DNA of 64,000 nt from Staphylococcus lloydii (GTDB lineage Bacteria; Bacillota; Bacilli; Staphylococcales; Staphylococcaceae), in the NCBI RefSeq assembly GCF_015775975.1, contig NZ_CP064056.1, positions 248,001 to 312,000 on the forward strand, written 5' to 3'. Each line of letters begins with the position of its first letter. The stretch's first letter is position 1. Shown here one piece after another: positions 45,160 through 52,825 of the stretch. A program made the translations under genes and the position numbers. The notes under the pieces were generated by a model that did not search any database, was not told where the DNA came from, and worked only from the letters and a program-made list of their open reading frames with translations.

Positions 45160-46197
45160 ATGAAGAAATATGCTTTAATACTTATTGTAGGTTTAATGGT
45201 TTTATTAGCAGCTTGTAACAACAATAAATCAAGTGAGGATAAATCAACTAAGTCAGAGTCAAAAAATGACACAGTGAAGATTGAAAATAATTACCAAGCA
45301 AGCGGTGAGAAAAAAGACGGTAGTGACGCGAAAAGTGTCAAAGAAACTGTTAAAGTACCTAAAAATCCTAAAAACGCAATTGTGTTTGATTATGGTGCAC
45401 TAGATACATTGAAAGAATTAGGCCTTGAAGATAAAGTTAAAGGAGTTCCCAAAGGTGAAGGTAACAAATCATTACCAGACTTCTTAAGTGATTTTAAAGA
45501 TGATAAATACATAAATACTGGTAATTTAAAAGAAGTTAATTTCGACAAAGTAGCAGAAGCAAAACCGGAAGTTATCTTCATTTCTGGTCGTGTAGCAAAT
45601 CAAAAAAATCTAGATGAATTCAAAAAAGCAGCACCAAAAGCCAAAATTGTATATGTTGGTCCTGACGATAAATTTAGCGTAGATTCAATGAAAGACAGCG
45701 CGAAAAAATTAGGACAAATTTATGGTAAAGAAGACAAAGTTAAAGAGTTAAATAAAAAATTAGACGATAAAATCGCTAGCATCAAAGAAAAAACTAAAAA
45801 ATTAAAAGACGACAAAGCAATGTTCTTATTAGTTAACGAAGGCGAATTATCAACATTCGGTGCAGGACAACGTTTCGGCTCTGCTATCTTTGATACTATG
45901 GGCTTCAAACCTGCTGATAACAAAATTAAAGGCAGCACACACGGTCAAAACATAACAAATGAATATATTGCACAAAAAAATCCAAGCATTATCTTTGCGA
46001 TGGACCGTGGCCAAGTCGTAAGTGGTAAATCAACTGCGAAGAAAACATTAAGCAATGACGTAATTAAAAATGTAGACGCAGTGAAAAACAATAAAATTAT
46101 CGAATTAGATCCTAAGCTTTGGTACTTCTCAACTGGTTCAACAACAACATTAATAAAACAAATTGACGAAGTTAAAAAAGCACTAGATAAAAAATAA
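45160..46197 (+). CDS. sstD: Siderophore-binding lipoprotein SstD
   Basis: 345 residues. Signal peptide with lipobox LLAAC, then a Ser/Lys-rich linker. The periplasmic-binding type III fold has FDYGALDTLKELGLEDKV, EVIFISGRVANQKNLDEFKKAAPKAKIVYVG and LVNEGELSTFGAGQRFG, nearly identical in feel to S. aureus SstD. It binds catechol siderophores outside the cell. A 106-base gap after sstC and its own AGAGGAG site may allow higher expression than the permeases. Confidence 0.93.
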   Translation: MKKYALILIVGLMVLLAACNNNKSSEDKSTKSESKNDTVKIENNYQASGEKKDGSDAKSVKETVKVPKNPKNAIVFDYGALDTLKELGLEDKVKGVPKGEGNKSLPDFLSDFKDDKYINTGNLKEVNFDKVAEAKPEVIFISGRVANQKNLDEFKKAAPKAKIVYVGPDDKFSVDSMKDSAKKLGQIYGKEDKVKELNKKLDDKIASIKEKTKKLKDDKAMFLLVNEGELSTFGAGQRFGSAIFDTMGFKPADNKIKGSTHGQNITNEYIAQKNPSIIFAMDRGQVVSGKSTAKKTLSNDVIKNVDAVKNNKIIELDPKLWYFSTGSTTTLIKQIDEVKKALDKK

Positions 46198-46236
46198 TAG
46201 CATAGCGCATCTTCTAATAAGTACACATAAATGAAT

Positions 46237-46285
46237 AAACACCCTGCAAAGAGTCTAGTTGATAAGACAAATGTAGGGTGTTTGT
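46237..46285. terminator. Terminator between sstD and the zinc-ribbon gene
   Basis: AAACACCCT and AGGGTGTTT arms with a long loop containing a secondary stem; followed by GTTATTATTT on plus. Confidence 0.6.
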
Positions 46286-46287
46286 TA

Positions 46288-46407
46288 TTATTTAGTAGCA
46301 CATTCAAAGCAATACAAGTGATTGTCTTGGTAGACACCATTAAGAAAACCATCCAAGCAATATACATTTTTATGACACCGTTCACATTGACCGACGAATT
46401 CTTTCAT
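46288..46407 (-). CDS. 39-residue zinc-ribbon-like protein
   Basis: Minus-strand ORF MKEFVGQCERCHKNVYCLDG (first 20 residues) continuing to ...LYCFECATK. Two CxxC knuckles (Cys8/Cys11 and Cys33/Cys36) plus Cys17 suggest a zinc ribbon. GAGGTG lies 6 bases before the ATG. A plus-strand frame of 87 codons across the same bases has no ribosome site and low-quality composition, so the minus-strand gene is preferred. Function unknown; convergent with sstD. Confidence 0.75.
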   Translation of the reverse strand: MKEFVGQCERCHKNVYCLDGFLNGVYQDNHLYCFECATK

Positions 46408-46594
46408 ATTAACACCTCATCATATATGAAACCTTTATTTGAAGACTTTGTGAATATTTATAATCAATATTATGAATTTAAAATTAAAAAATAGCTTCAC
46501 CGGTTGAAAGTAACTCATATCAGTATTATAAAGGAATTAAGTTGCTATTTAATTAACAGTTGTTGGAATAATTTAATTAAAGGAGTTAATAATT

Positions 46595-46768
46595 ATGAAC
46601 AAAAGATACGTTAAAGTTTTTGTTTTATATGCATTATGTAATGTCATTCCACAATTACTAACAAGAAGTTTCAAAGTTAAAAAGTCACTACATCAAATAT
46701 TATTAGGTTATACATTATTTGCACTCGGGCTCAAATACATGACTTATTTAAAAATGGATAAAAAATAA
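46595..46768 (+). CDS. 57-residue small basic membrane-associated protein
   Basis: MNKRYVKVFVLYALCNVIPQ opens the ORF, followed by LLTRSFKVKKSLHQ and a second hydrophobic helix LLGYTLFALGLKYM with a Lys-rich end. Two membrane helices are joined by a basic loop. AAAGGAG is well placed (7 bases). Terminator right after. Not recognised. Confidence 0.65.
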   Translation: MNKRYVKVFVLYALCNVIPQLLTRSFKVKKSLHQILLGYTLFALGLKYMTYLKMDKK

Positions 46769-46778
46769 TATAAATGAA

Positions 46779-46808
46779 GAGACGCAGTAATAACAATACT
46801 GCGTCTTT
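46779..46808. terminator. Bidirectional terminator
   Basis: GACGCAGTA and TACTGCGTC arms with a 7-base loop between convergent genes. Confidence 0.8.
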
Positions 46809-47163
46809 ATTTATTTTCTAATATTTCTTTTAGAACGACTGCTTGATTATGTTCTGTATCCTTTGCTGCATATAGCAACACAATATCGTTATTTGAACGC
46901 GCAATCTCTTTTAATTCATCGAGCGCCTCTTTTTGTTCATCATTTTCACGCAATTCCTTTTCATACTTTTCTTTAAATGCAGCATAAAGCTTTGGATCAT
47001 GATTAAACCATTTTCTTAATTCACTCGTCGGCGCAACTTCTTTCAACCAATGGTCCAGATTGGCATCCTCTTTAGAGATACCTCTAGGCCAAACTCTATC
47101 CACAAGAATACGTGTCCCTTTATCATTCTTCGCATCATAAATTCGATTAATAGTTACTGTCAT
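46807..47163 (-). CDS. DUF488 family protein (YeaO-like), 118 aa
   Basis: RILVDRVWPRGISKEDANLDHWLKEVAPTSELRKWFNHDP (in parts: VDRVWPRG, WLKEVAPT, LRKWFNHDP) is the DUF488/YeaO signature. NDIVLLYAAKDTEHNQAVVLKE is the C-terminal motif. Cytosolic. GAGGGTGATAAAG places the start at 47163; the GTG at 47172 is rejected. Function unknown. Confidence 0.85.
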   Translation of the reverse strand: MTVTINRIYDAKNDKGTRILVDRVWPRGISKEDANLDHWLKEVAPTSELRKWFNHDPKLYAAFKEKYEKELRENDEQKEALDELKEIARSNNDIVLLYAAKDTEHNQAVVLKEILENK

Positions 47164-47351
47164 CTTTATCACCCTCTATTAATACATTACCCGGAAAATA
47201 AAAATTAAAGGGTAGATAATAAAATTAAATTTGTAGAAAATAGCATATAAAAAATCTATATAACGAACCTGCAAGGATAATGAGTTAACGATAAGCAGAT
47301 TGAAAATTTTAATGTGAAATTTAATCAAGCAGTGCGTTTAAAATTTTAAAA

Positions 47352-47395
47352 TTGACATGTTTCGATATATCGTTTATAGTAACGATATATCGAAA
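47352..47395 (+). promoter_or_regulatory. Promoter with a perfect inverted-repeat operator upstream of the TetX-like gene
   Basis: -35 TTGACA (47352-47357), 17-base spacer, -10 TATAGT (47375-47380). A perfect inverted repeat has 15-base arms TTTCGATATATCGTT (47360-47374) and AACGATATATCGAAA (47381-47395) that flank exactly the -10 hexamer. Each arm itself contains the palindrome CGATATATCG. A TetR-, PadR- or similar repressor would occlude RNA polymerase here; no such gene is adjacent. Confidence 0.88.
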
Positions 47396-47446
47396 CTATG
47401 AAATGTATTTACAAGATTTATTGAAAAATAAAGGAGAGATTAAATA

Positions 47447-48580
47447 ATGAATAAAGAATCAAATGAAATTACAATTATCGGTGGAGGCATTGGTGGATTA
47501 ACATTAGCTCGAATTTTATACGTTAAAGGAATTCCTGCAAAAGTATATGAATCAGATGCTTCACCAAATGCGCGTACACAAGGTGGCCAATTAGATATTC
47601 ATGATTATAATGGCCAAATAGCACTAAAAGAAGCAAAGTTATGGGATGAATTCACTTCTATAATTCATGAAGGTGCTGACGCTGTACGATTTTTAGATAC
47701 TGATGGGAACATACTATTAGACCTTCCAAGCGATGATTCAAATGTGCGTCCAGAGGTTTTAAGAGGAGATTTAAGAAAAATATTAATAAACTCTTTACCT
47801 TCAGATATGATTATATGGGATAAAAAAGTTCGTAATGTTCAAGAGATAGCAGACGGAAAATATCAAGTTGATTTCCAAGACAACACTTCTATAGTAAGTA
47901 ATATTCTCGTGGGTGCGGATGGTGCATGGTCAAAAGTACGTAAGGTATTAACAGATGTTAAACCTGAATATGCGGGAACTACATTTTTAGATGCTTATTT
48001 ATATAATGTTGATGAAAAGTATCCAGCAACAGCAAAAATTATAGGTTCAGGATCTTGTTTTGCACTATCTCCTAATAAAGGCATGACAGCACATCGTGAG
48101 CCTAATGATACGATTCATACTTATATTCAATTAAATTGTGCAGAAGAGTGGATTAAAAACATCGATTTTTCAGATAAACAAGCGTCAATTGATACTATCT
48201 CATCACAATTTGAAGGATGGGCGCCAGAACTATTGTCATTGATAGTTGATAGCGAAACTCAAATTGTACCGCGTATGATTTATGCACTACCAGATAAACA
48301 TCGTTGGACTCCTAAATCTGGTATTACACTTATTGGGGACGCTGCACATTTAATGGCACCATCTGGAGAGGGAGCAAATTTGGCAATGATAGATGCGTAT
48401 GACCTAGCTAATGCTATTGAAAATAATTACAATAATATTGATACAGCAATTGAGGCATATGAAAATAAAATGTACCCTCGTAGTGAAGAAGAAGCTATAG
48501 AGTCTCATGAAGCATTAGATAACGTGTTAGGAAAAGATAGTCCTCATAAACTTATATCATTTTTTAAAGAAAATAATTAA
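47447..48580 (+). CDS. TetX-like FAD-dependent monooxygenase, 377 aa
   Basis: Group A flavin monooxygenase. IIGGGIGGLTLARIL is the FAD motif, LVGADGAWSKVR the DG motif, TLIGDAAHLMAPSGEGANLAMIDA the GD motif. The N-terminal QGGQLDIHDYNGQIALKEA and LRGDLRKILINSLPSDMIIWDKK resemble Tet(X)-type enzymes. Such enzymes hydroxylate aromatic compounds, sometimes drugs; actual substrate unknown and no resistance should be assumed. It has a sharply defined promoter-operator upstream, so it is probably inducible. Terminator downstream. Confidence 0.85.
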   Translation: MNKESNEITIIGGGIGGLTLARILYVKGIPAKVYESDASPNARTQGGQLDIHDYNGQIALKEAKLWDEFTSIIHEGADAVRFLDTDGNILLDLPSDDSNVRPEVLRGDLRKILINSLPSDMIIWDKKVRNVQEIADGKYQVDFQDNTSIVSNILVGADGAWSKVRKVLTDVKPEYAGTTFLDAYLYNVDEKYPATAKIIGSGSCFALSPNKGMTAHREPNDTIHTYIQLNCAEEWIKNIDFSDKQASIDTISSQFEGWAPELLSLIVDSETQIVPRMIYALPDKHRWTPKSGITLIGDAAHLMAPSGEGANLAMIDAYDLANAIENNYNNIDTAIEAYENKMYPRSEEEAIESHEALDNVLGKDSPHKLISFFKENN

Positions 48581-48650
48581 GGTTCAAAACAAACAAGTAA
48601 AATATTTTAAAATTTTACATTCAGACAATAGTTGTTTTTGAATCCACTAA

Positions 48651-48682
48651 AGGACTCCTTATTCAATAAGGAGCCCTTTTTA
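48651..48682 (+). terminator. Terminator of the TetX-like gene
   Basis: AAGGACTCCTTATT and AATAAGGAGCCCTT arms (one mismatch), then T-run. Confidence 0.75.
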
Positions 48683-49088
48683 GTATGAGTTATGGTAAAC
48701 CAAGAATTTGTTAATTTCCGTATATAATATCTCAATAAATTTATTATCAGGATGGACAGTGGATAAAAAGGGGCTAATTTAATATAGATAGTTCAAAGCA
48801 ATCTTTTAATATAGTATACATATCTTTGGAATTTGTAAGTATTTTAAAAAGTATTCATCTTAAAAAATAAATCTTCTAATATAATGATTGAAAATTATGG
48901 AGGAGTGCCTCACTCTGTCTTAAGGAAAATTAAAATTTATAATTGATTAAAAACATGTTGCTTGCACTACTTCGAATCCTACTCTCACCGTTAACATCAG
49001 TCAATCAGGTCTTTTTAAGGACTTGGGTTTCTTTTATGTTATAATTAATGTAATACTACTATAAATTAGAAAAGAAGGTAGGCTTACA
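48683..49088. other. Intergenic region upstream of fmhA
   Basis: No credible ORF. Contains a hairpin CAGGTC..GACTTG near 49008-49027 followed by GGGTTTCTTTT, terminator-like, and TATAAT at about 49040. An untranslated leader for fmhA is possible but the structure is not one I recognise. Confidence 0.4.
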
Positions 49089-50327
49089 ATGTATTTCACG
49101 CAATTAAAAGTTGATGAATTTGAAGATTTTATTAGTAATCATGATGCTCACTATACACAAAGTTTTAACCATTATAATTATAGAAAACAACATAAAAATG
49201 ATGTGCATTTAGTCGGTGTTAAAGATGAAAACAATAAAGTAATAGCAGCTTGCCTTTTAAATGAAGCACGTTCACTAAAGTTCTTTAAATATTTTTATAC
49301 TCACCGTGGACCTGTTTTAGATTTTACAGATTATCAATTAGTAAGATATTTTTATAAAAATTTGACTAAATATTTAAAAAAACATCGTGGTCTGTATGTT
49401 TTAACTGATCCATATACATTAGAAAATATAAGAAATACTCAAGGTGAAATAATAGAAAGTTACAATAATCAACCTCTTATAAAGACTATGGAAAGTCTAG
49501 GTTATAAGCATCAAGGATATACGGTAGGTTATTCTCAAATAAGCCAAATTCGTTGGCTATCTGTTTTAGATTTAAAAAATAAAACAGAAGAAGAATTATT
49601 ACAAGACATGGATTATCAAACACGAAGAAACATTAAGAAAACATATGAGATGGATGTCCAAGTTTGTACACTTCCCATTGAAGAAACAAATAGATTTTTT
49701 AAATTATTTAAAATGGCCGAAGAAAAGCACGGTTTTAAGTTTAGAGATGAGAACTATTTTGAAGAAATGCAAAACATTTATAAAGATAATGGGATGTTAA
49801 AACTGGCTTATATTGACTTGTCAGAATTGTTAATAAAACAAAATAACCAACTAGAAAAGTTAAATAATGATTTAGAAAATATTAAAGATAGCTTAGAGAG
49901 TAATCCTAATTCAAAAAAAAGTAAAAATAAGTATGAGCAAAATTTACAACAAATAAAAGCGCAAAAAAAGAAAATAGATGAAACAGAAACGTTAATCAAA
50001 ACTGATGGAACTATACTGGATTTAGCAGCTGCACTTTATATTTATAACGATTATGAAGTTTACTATCTTTCAAGTGGCTCTAACCCTAAATATAATAAAT
50101 ATATGGGGGCCTATAGATTACAATGGGAAATGATAAAATTTGCGAAAGAAAATAATATTGATCGTTATAATTTTTATGGTATAACAGGAGATTTTAGTGA
50201 AAATGCTGAAGATGCAGGTGTACAAAATTTCAAAGCAGGATTTAATGCACATGTAGAAGAATATATTGGAGATTTTATTAAACCAATACGACCATTATTT
50301 TATAAAATATATTCATTAATAAAATAA
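49089..50327 (+). CDS. fmhA: FemA/FemB-family peptidyltransferase, FmhA-like
   Basis: 412 residues. Landmarks of the family: HYTQSFNHYNYR, SQIRWLSVLDLKNKTEEELL, DYQTRRNIKKTYE, a coiled-coil arm (about residues 240-305, rich in K/E/N) and YYLSSGSNPKYNKYMGAY...YNFYGITGDFSENAEDAG. It adds amino acids to the peptidoglycan interpeptide bridge from aminoacyl-tRNA. Sequence recalled for S. aureus FmhA fits best among FemA, FemB, FmhB and Lif. FmhA-type enzymes put serine in the bridge. GAAGGTAGGC precedes the ATG. Confidence 0.85.
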   Translation: MYFTQLKVDEFEDFISNHDAHYTQSFNHYNYRKQHKNDVHLVGVKDENNKVIAACLLNEARSLKFFKYFYTHRGPVLDFTDYQLVRYFYKNLTKYLKKHRGLYVLTDPYTLENIRNTQGEIIESYNNQPLIKTMESLGYKHQGYTVGYSQISQIRWLSVLDLKNKTEEELLQDMDYQTRRNIKKTYEMDVQVCTLPIEETNRFFKLFKMAEEKHGFKFRDENYFEEMQNIYKDNGMLKLAYIDLSELLIKQNNQLEKLNNDLENIKDSLESNPNSKKSKNKYEQNLQQIKAQKKKIDETETLIKTDGTILDLAAALYIYNDYEVYYLSSGSNPKYNKYMGAYRLQWEMIKFAKENNIDRYNFYGITGDFSENAEDAGVQNFKAGFNAHVEEYIGDFIKPIRPLFYKIYSLIK

Positions 50328-50712
50328 TATTCTATACGTGAAGAGGTGCGAACTGATGAACAAGAGATTGAGCTTAACAATGAAGTAGAACACCATCTGA
50401 AAAGTGATTTTGGAGTCAGTCGTTTGTTTGGTAATTAAATATATTAAAAAGGCACGACGAGTTTATAAATTCGTCGTGTTTTTTATGTGTATAGAACTTC
50501 TGATAATTCAACGGTTATGTTAATTAATAATATAATAGTAGTAATTTCTAATTGGTTTGACTCACAATTTTCAATAAATAAGTGCTCTCTATTTAATATT
50601 AAATTCACACTATAATATAAACAAAATCTTAATGAAATTTACTGTTATTTAAGATATTAAATTAAAATTCAGGGAATTGTATAATGAAAAAGTATGAAAG
50701 GGGTCTTAACGA
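50328..50712. other. Region between fmhA and the PGA hydrolase gene
   Basis: The frame of fmhA stays open for 36 codons after its stop (YSIREEVRTDEQEIELNNEV...), with good amino-acid composition, and could be a degenerate tail of a neighbouring gene. A terminator hairpin CACGACGA..TTCGTCGTG with T-run lies at 50454-50486. The rest is AT-rich promoter DNA. Confidence 0.4.
50454..50486 (+). terminator. Terminator downstream of fmhA
   Basis: CACGACGA and TTCGTCGTG arms around a 9-base loop, then T6. Confidence 0.8.
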
Positions 50713-51330
50713 ATGTCAGATAAATATAGTTCAATGACTGAATTAGAAGATAAAACAGAAGAAGGCGTAGATTGGGAACGTAGTACGCGTGAAAAAAATA
50801 GTGCTGTTTTGATATCAGCTATTCATGGAGGGGCCATTGAACCAGGAACAACTGAAATTGCTGATTTAATTTCGGAAAAAGGCGGCTTTGATTTTTATAA
50901 CTTTAAAGGTATAAAAAGTAAAAATAATGAAGAACTACATGTAACTTCCCATCATTACGATGAACCGGTATTAAACAAATTAATTGCTGAAAAAGAATAT
51001 GCTTTAGCCATCCATGGTTGTAAAGGTGAAGATGAGGTGGTTTATATCGGTGGGAAAGACGACGAAATACTATCTAAGTTAGTTAAAAATTTCCAAAAAA
51101 TAGGTGTTAAAACTGAGGATTCACCTTCTAATTTATCTGGGGTAAATGACAATAATATTATTAATTGTTGTAAATCAGGTGCAGGTGTACAACTTGAATT
51201 GACGTCTGGATTAAGGAAGAAATGTTTTAAAAATGCTAAATACAATAAAAAAAGTAGAGAAGATAGAGAAAATTGGAGCGACTTTATGGATGATTTTACA
51301 AATCAAATAGTCGCAGCATTTGAAAGGTAA
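50713..51330 (+). CDS. Poly-gamma-glutamate hydrolase family protein (PghP-like), 205 aa
   Basis: AVLISAIHGGAIEPGTTEIADLI is the zinc-site region of phage-type poly-gamma-glutamate hydrolases (DUF867, PghP of phage phiNIT1). Later landmarks are LHVTSHHYDEP and YALAIHGCKGEDEVVYIGG, then GVQLELTSGLRK. No signal peptide is visible, so release would need lysis or another route. It might degrade poly-gamma-glutamate capsules of the cell itself or of competitors. It lies in the accessory zone, just before a type I toxin module. Confidence 0.85.
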   Translation: MSDKYSSMTELEDKTEEGVDWERSTREKNSAVLISAIHGGAIEPGTTEIADLISEKGGFDFYNFKGIKSKNNEELHVTSHHYDEPVLNKLIAEKEYALAIHGCKGEDEVVYIGGKDDEILSKLVKNFQKIGVKTEDSPSNLSGVNDNNIINCCKSGAGVQLELTSGLRKKCFKNAKYNKKSREDRENWSDFMDDFTNQIVAAFER

Positions 51331-51405
51331 TATTCATTACAAATTACAGCAACTGTATTTGAAATATTGAAGTGGTAAAAAAGCAAGTAAAACTCTTAAA
51401 TGATT

Positions 51406-51434
51406 TTGCATCCTTTCCACTATGGTGTTATAAT
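51406..51434 (+). promoter_or_regulatory. Promoter of antitoxin RNA, module 1
   Basis: -35 TTGCAT, 17-base spacer, -10 TATAAT. The same promoter with near-identical flanks recurs at the other two modules. Confidence 0.8.
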
Positions 51435-51440
51435 ACATTC

Positions 51441-51506
51441 AACAAGGATTATCAGGCATGTATGCACCAAATCCCCTTACTATGGCCGTAGTAAGGGGAT
51501 TTTTTG
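51441..51506 (+). ncRNA. Type I antitoxin RNA, module 1 (SprA1AS-like)
   Basis: Short RNA from the promoter at 51406-51434 to a terminator with CCCCTTAC and GTAAGGGG arms plus T6 (51473-51505). Its 5' part (51442-51468) resembles the plus-strand sequence over the toxin start and ribosome site (51600-51628), so it can pair with the toxin mRNA there as well as at the overlapping 3' ends. Confidence 0.8.
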
Positions 51507-51520
51507 GTGTGACTAGTCGC

Positions 51521-51616
51521 CTATTTGTCATTACGCTTGCGTAGCCAATGCGCGAATAGCGCAATGAGACAACCACTTGCTGCTGTAGTCATGATGTTTA
51601 CAAAGATTTCAGACAT
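51521..51616 (-). CDS. Fst/PepA1-family type I toxin, module 1, 31 aa
   Basis: Minus-strand ORF MSEIFVNIMTTAASGCLIAL followed by FAHWLRKRNDK: one transmembrane helix with a basic tail, the Fst/PepA1 plan (family pattern F-x3-I-x6-SG-x-A/I..WL.+R). AGGAGGTG precedes the ATG. Such peptides insert in membranes and depolarise or lyse cells when the RNA antitoxin is lost. Its mRNA leader contains GTCGCCTAT, complementary to ATAGGCGAC just after the stop codon, allowing 5'-3' folding. Confidence 0.88.
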   Translation of the reverse strand: MSEIFVNIMTTAASGCLIALFAHWLRKRNDK

Positions 51617-51857
51617 TGTGTATACACCTCCTCTCTTCGTCAAATTGACGCCTGAGAGATAGGCGACGTCTTTATTATACTATCAATAATGGTACTAAAA
51701 ATTTTTTATTTCAGATCCTTTTTTAGAGAATTAGCAACCCATTCGATTAATAATAATAAATATTAAATAACAAAAATTAACTAAAAGTTTAACATTATTA
51801 AAATAAAATTGAATAATGTTAAACTTTGTGGTAACTTATATTTAAGGAGTGAATATA

Positions 51858-52157
51858 TTGAAAACCAATGATATTCCTAAATGGATGATGAATTTAGAAA
51901 AAGAAGATTTTGAGTTTATTAAAAATTTTGTTGTTAATTCTGGATCTCTAAAATCACTAGCTAAATATTATGAAGTGTCATATCCAACTGTGAGAAATAG
52001 ATTAAATAGTGTGATAGAAAGAATAGAGTCTGCAAAAGACAATGAAGAGAGTTCATTAGTTAATTATGTAAGAAAGTTAGCTATCGAGGAAAGATTAGAT
52101 TTGAACGACGCTAAACAATTATTAGAAATATATAGTCAGGAAAAGGAGATTGAGTGA
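51858..52157 (+). CDS. DUF2089-like HTH protein, 99 aa
   Basis: WMMNLEKEDFEFIKNFVVNSGSLKSLAKYYEVSYPTVRNRL (in parts) is a sigma-70 region-4-like HTH as in DUF2089 proteins (L..eq.eF...Fl...GnlKel.k.lgiSYPTVR.rL). The start TTG at 51858 sits 9 bases after AAGGAG; the GTG at 51849 overlaps it. The stop overlaps the start of a 31-residue membrane peptide. Probable regulator of the small operon. Confidence 0.8.
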   Translation: MKTNDIPKWMMNLEKEDFEFIKNFVVNSGSLKSLAKYYEVSYPTVRNRLNSVIERIESAKDNEESSLVNYVRKLAIEERLDLNDAKQLLEIYSQEKEIE

Positions 52158-52249
52158 ATTTGAGTAATTTATTAACATTTTTACCAGCAATTTTATATGC
52201 CGTATTATTTGCGATACAATATTTTTTATCCAAGACTGAAAGAAGGTAA
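52154..52249 (+). CDS. 31-residue membrane peptide, coupled to DUF2089 gene
   Basis: GTG start overlapping the upstream TGA by two bases, with AGGAG 5 bases before. Product: N-terminal MNLSNLLTFLPAILYAVLFA, then IQYFLSKTERR: one membrane helix and a basic end. Very small, but placement and coupling support it. Function unknown. Confidence 0.55.
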   Translation: MNLSNLLTFLPAILYAVLFAIQYFLSKTERR

Positions 52250-52260
52250 TAGGTGGAATT

Positions 52261-52455
52261 GTGCCTGTATTATTTATAGTAGCAATAGTGATTTTATATA
52301 CGACAGGTAAATTGGGATTAAATATTTGGGGAACTCTTATTTTTGGTGTAATAGGATTATTATTCTTATTAGGTCAGTGGGATAGTGCTCAAAAAGATAA
52401 TAAAGAGAAAGAACAAAAAGAATTAAATAAAATGAAAGGCAAAGATTTAAAGTGA
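52261..52455 (+). CDS. 64-residue membrane protein in the DUF2089 operon
   Basis: GTG start 7 bases after TAGGTGG. Two membrane helices (VLFIVAIVILYTTG and IWGTLIFGVIGLLFLLGQW), then a Lys/Glu/Asp-rich cytosolic tail (about 45-64). Third gene of a compact operon with the HTH protein and 31-residue peptide. I do not recognise it. Confidence 0.6.
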   Translation: MPVLFIVAIVILYTTGKLGLNIWGTLIFGVIGLLFLLGQWDSAQKDNKEKEQKELNKMKGKDLK

Positions 52456-52610
52456 TTTTTAAAAGGACTAGACAAACTTTAAAAAAGATAGTGGTATTTT
52501 AACATACCAAAGCTTCAAGTATAGAACTTTGTTTCAGTAAATTGTTATATAAGAAATATTTGAAGTGGTAAAAAAGCAGTTAAAAAAGCAAGTAAAACTC
52601 TTAAATGATT

Positions 52611-52640
52611 TTGCATTCTTTTCCACTATGATGTTATAAT
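52611..52640 (+). promoter_or_regulatory. Promoter of antitoxin RNA, module 2
   Basis: -35 TTGCAT, 18-base spacer, -10 TATAAT, with the same upstream block (GTGGTAAAAAAGCA...CTCTTAAATGAT) as modules 1 and 3. Confidence 0.8.
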
Positions 52641-52646
52641 ACGTGT

Positions 52647-52708
52647 AACGAAAATAAGTAATCACTTATACACAATCCTCTCACTATGCCAGTAGTGAGG
52701 GGATTTTT
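52647..52708 (+). ncRNA. Type I antitoxin RNA, module 2
   Basis: Starts with AACGAAAATAAGTAATCACTT (here 52647-52667), nearly the same as the plus-strand sequence over the toxin 2 start (52808-52834, identical over AACGAAAATAAGT). Ends in a terminator with CCTCTCACT and AGTGAGGGG arms plus T5. Confidence 0.8.
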
Positions 52709-52729
52709 GTTGGTGTGGCTAAATGTCGC

Positions 52730-52825
52730 CTATTTTTTATTGCGTTTACTTAGCCAATAAGTATAGTACGCAATGGCATAGCCACTGATGACTGGCGCTA
52801 TGATGTTAACGAAAATAAGTATCAC
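52730..52825 (-). CDS. Fst/PepA1-family type I toxin, module 2, 31 aa
   Basis: GTG-start minus-strand ORF MILIFVNIIAPVISGYAIAY then YTYWLSKRNKK. It is the closest of the three to S. aureus PepA1 as I recall it (IFV.IIAPVISG.AIA...YWLS.RN). AGGAGGTG lies 7 bases before the GTG. Leader and trailer carry the complementary GTCGCCTAT/ATAGGCGAC pair. Extended -10 TGGTATAAT (minus, 52880-52888 region) is the likely promoter. Confidence 0.9.
   Translation of the reverse strand: MILIFVNIIAPVISGYAIAYYTYWLSKRNKK

Noticed and set aside
46231..46494. Plus-strand ORF of 87 codons after sstD
   Set aside because: No ribosome site; it overlaps the zinc-ribbon gene on the other strand, which has a proper start and conserved-type cysteines.
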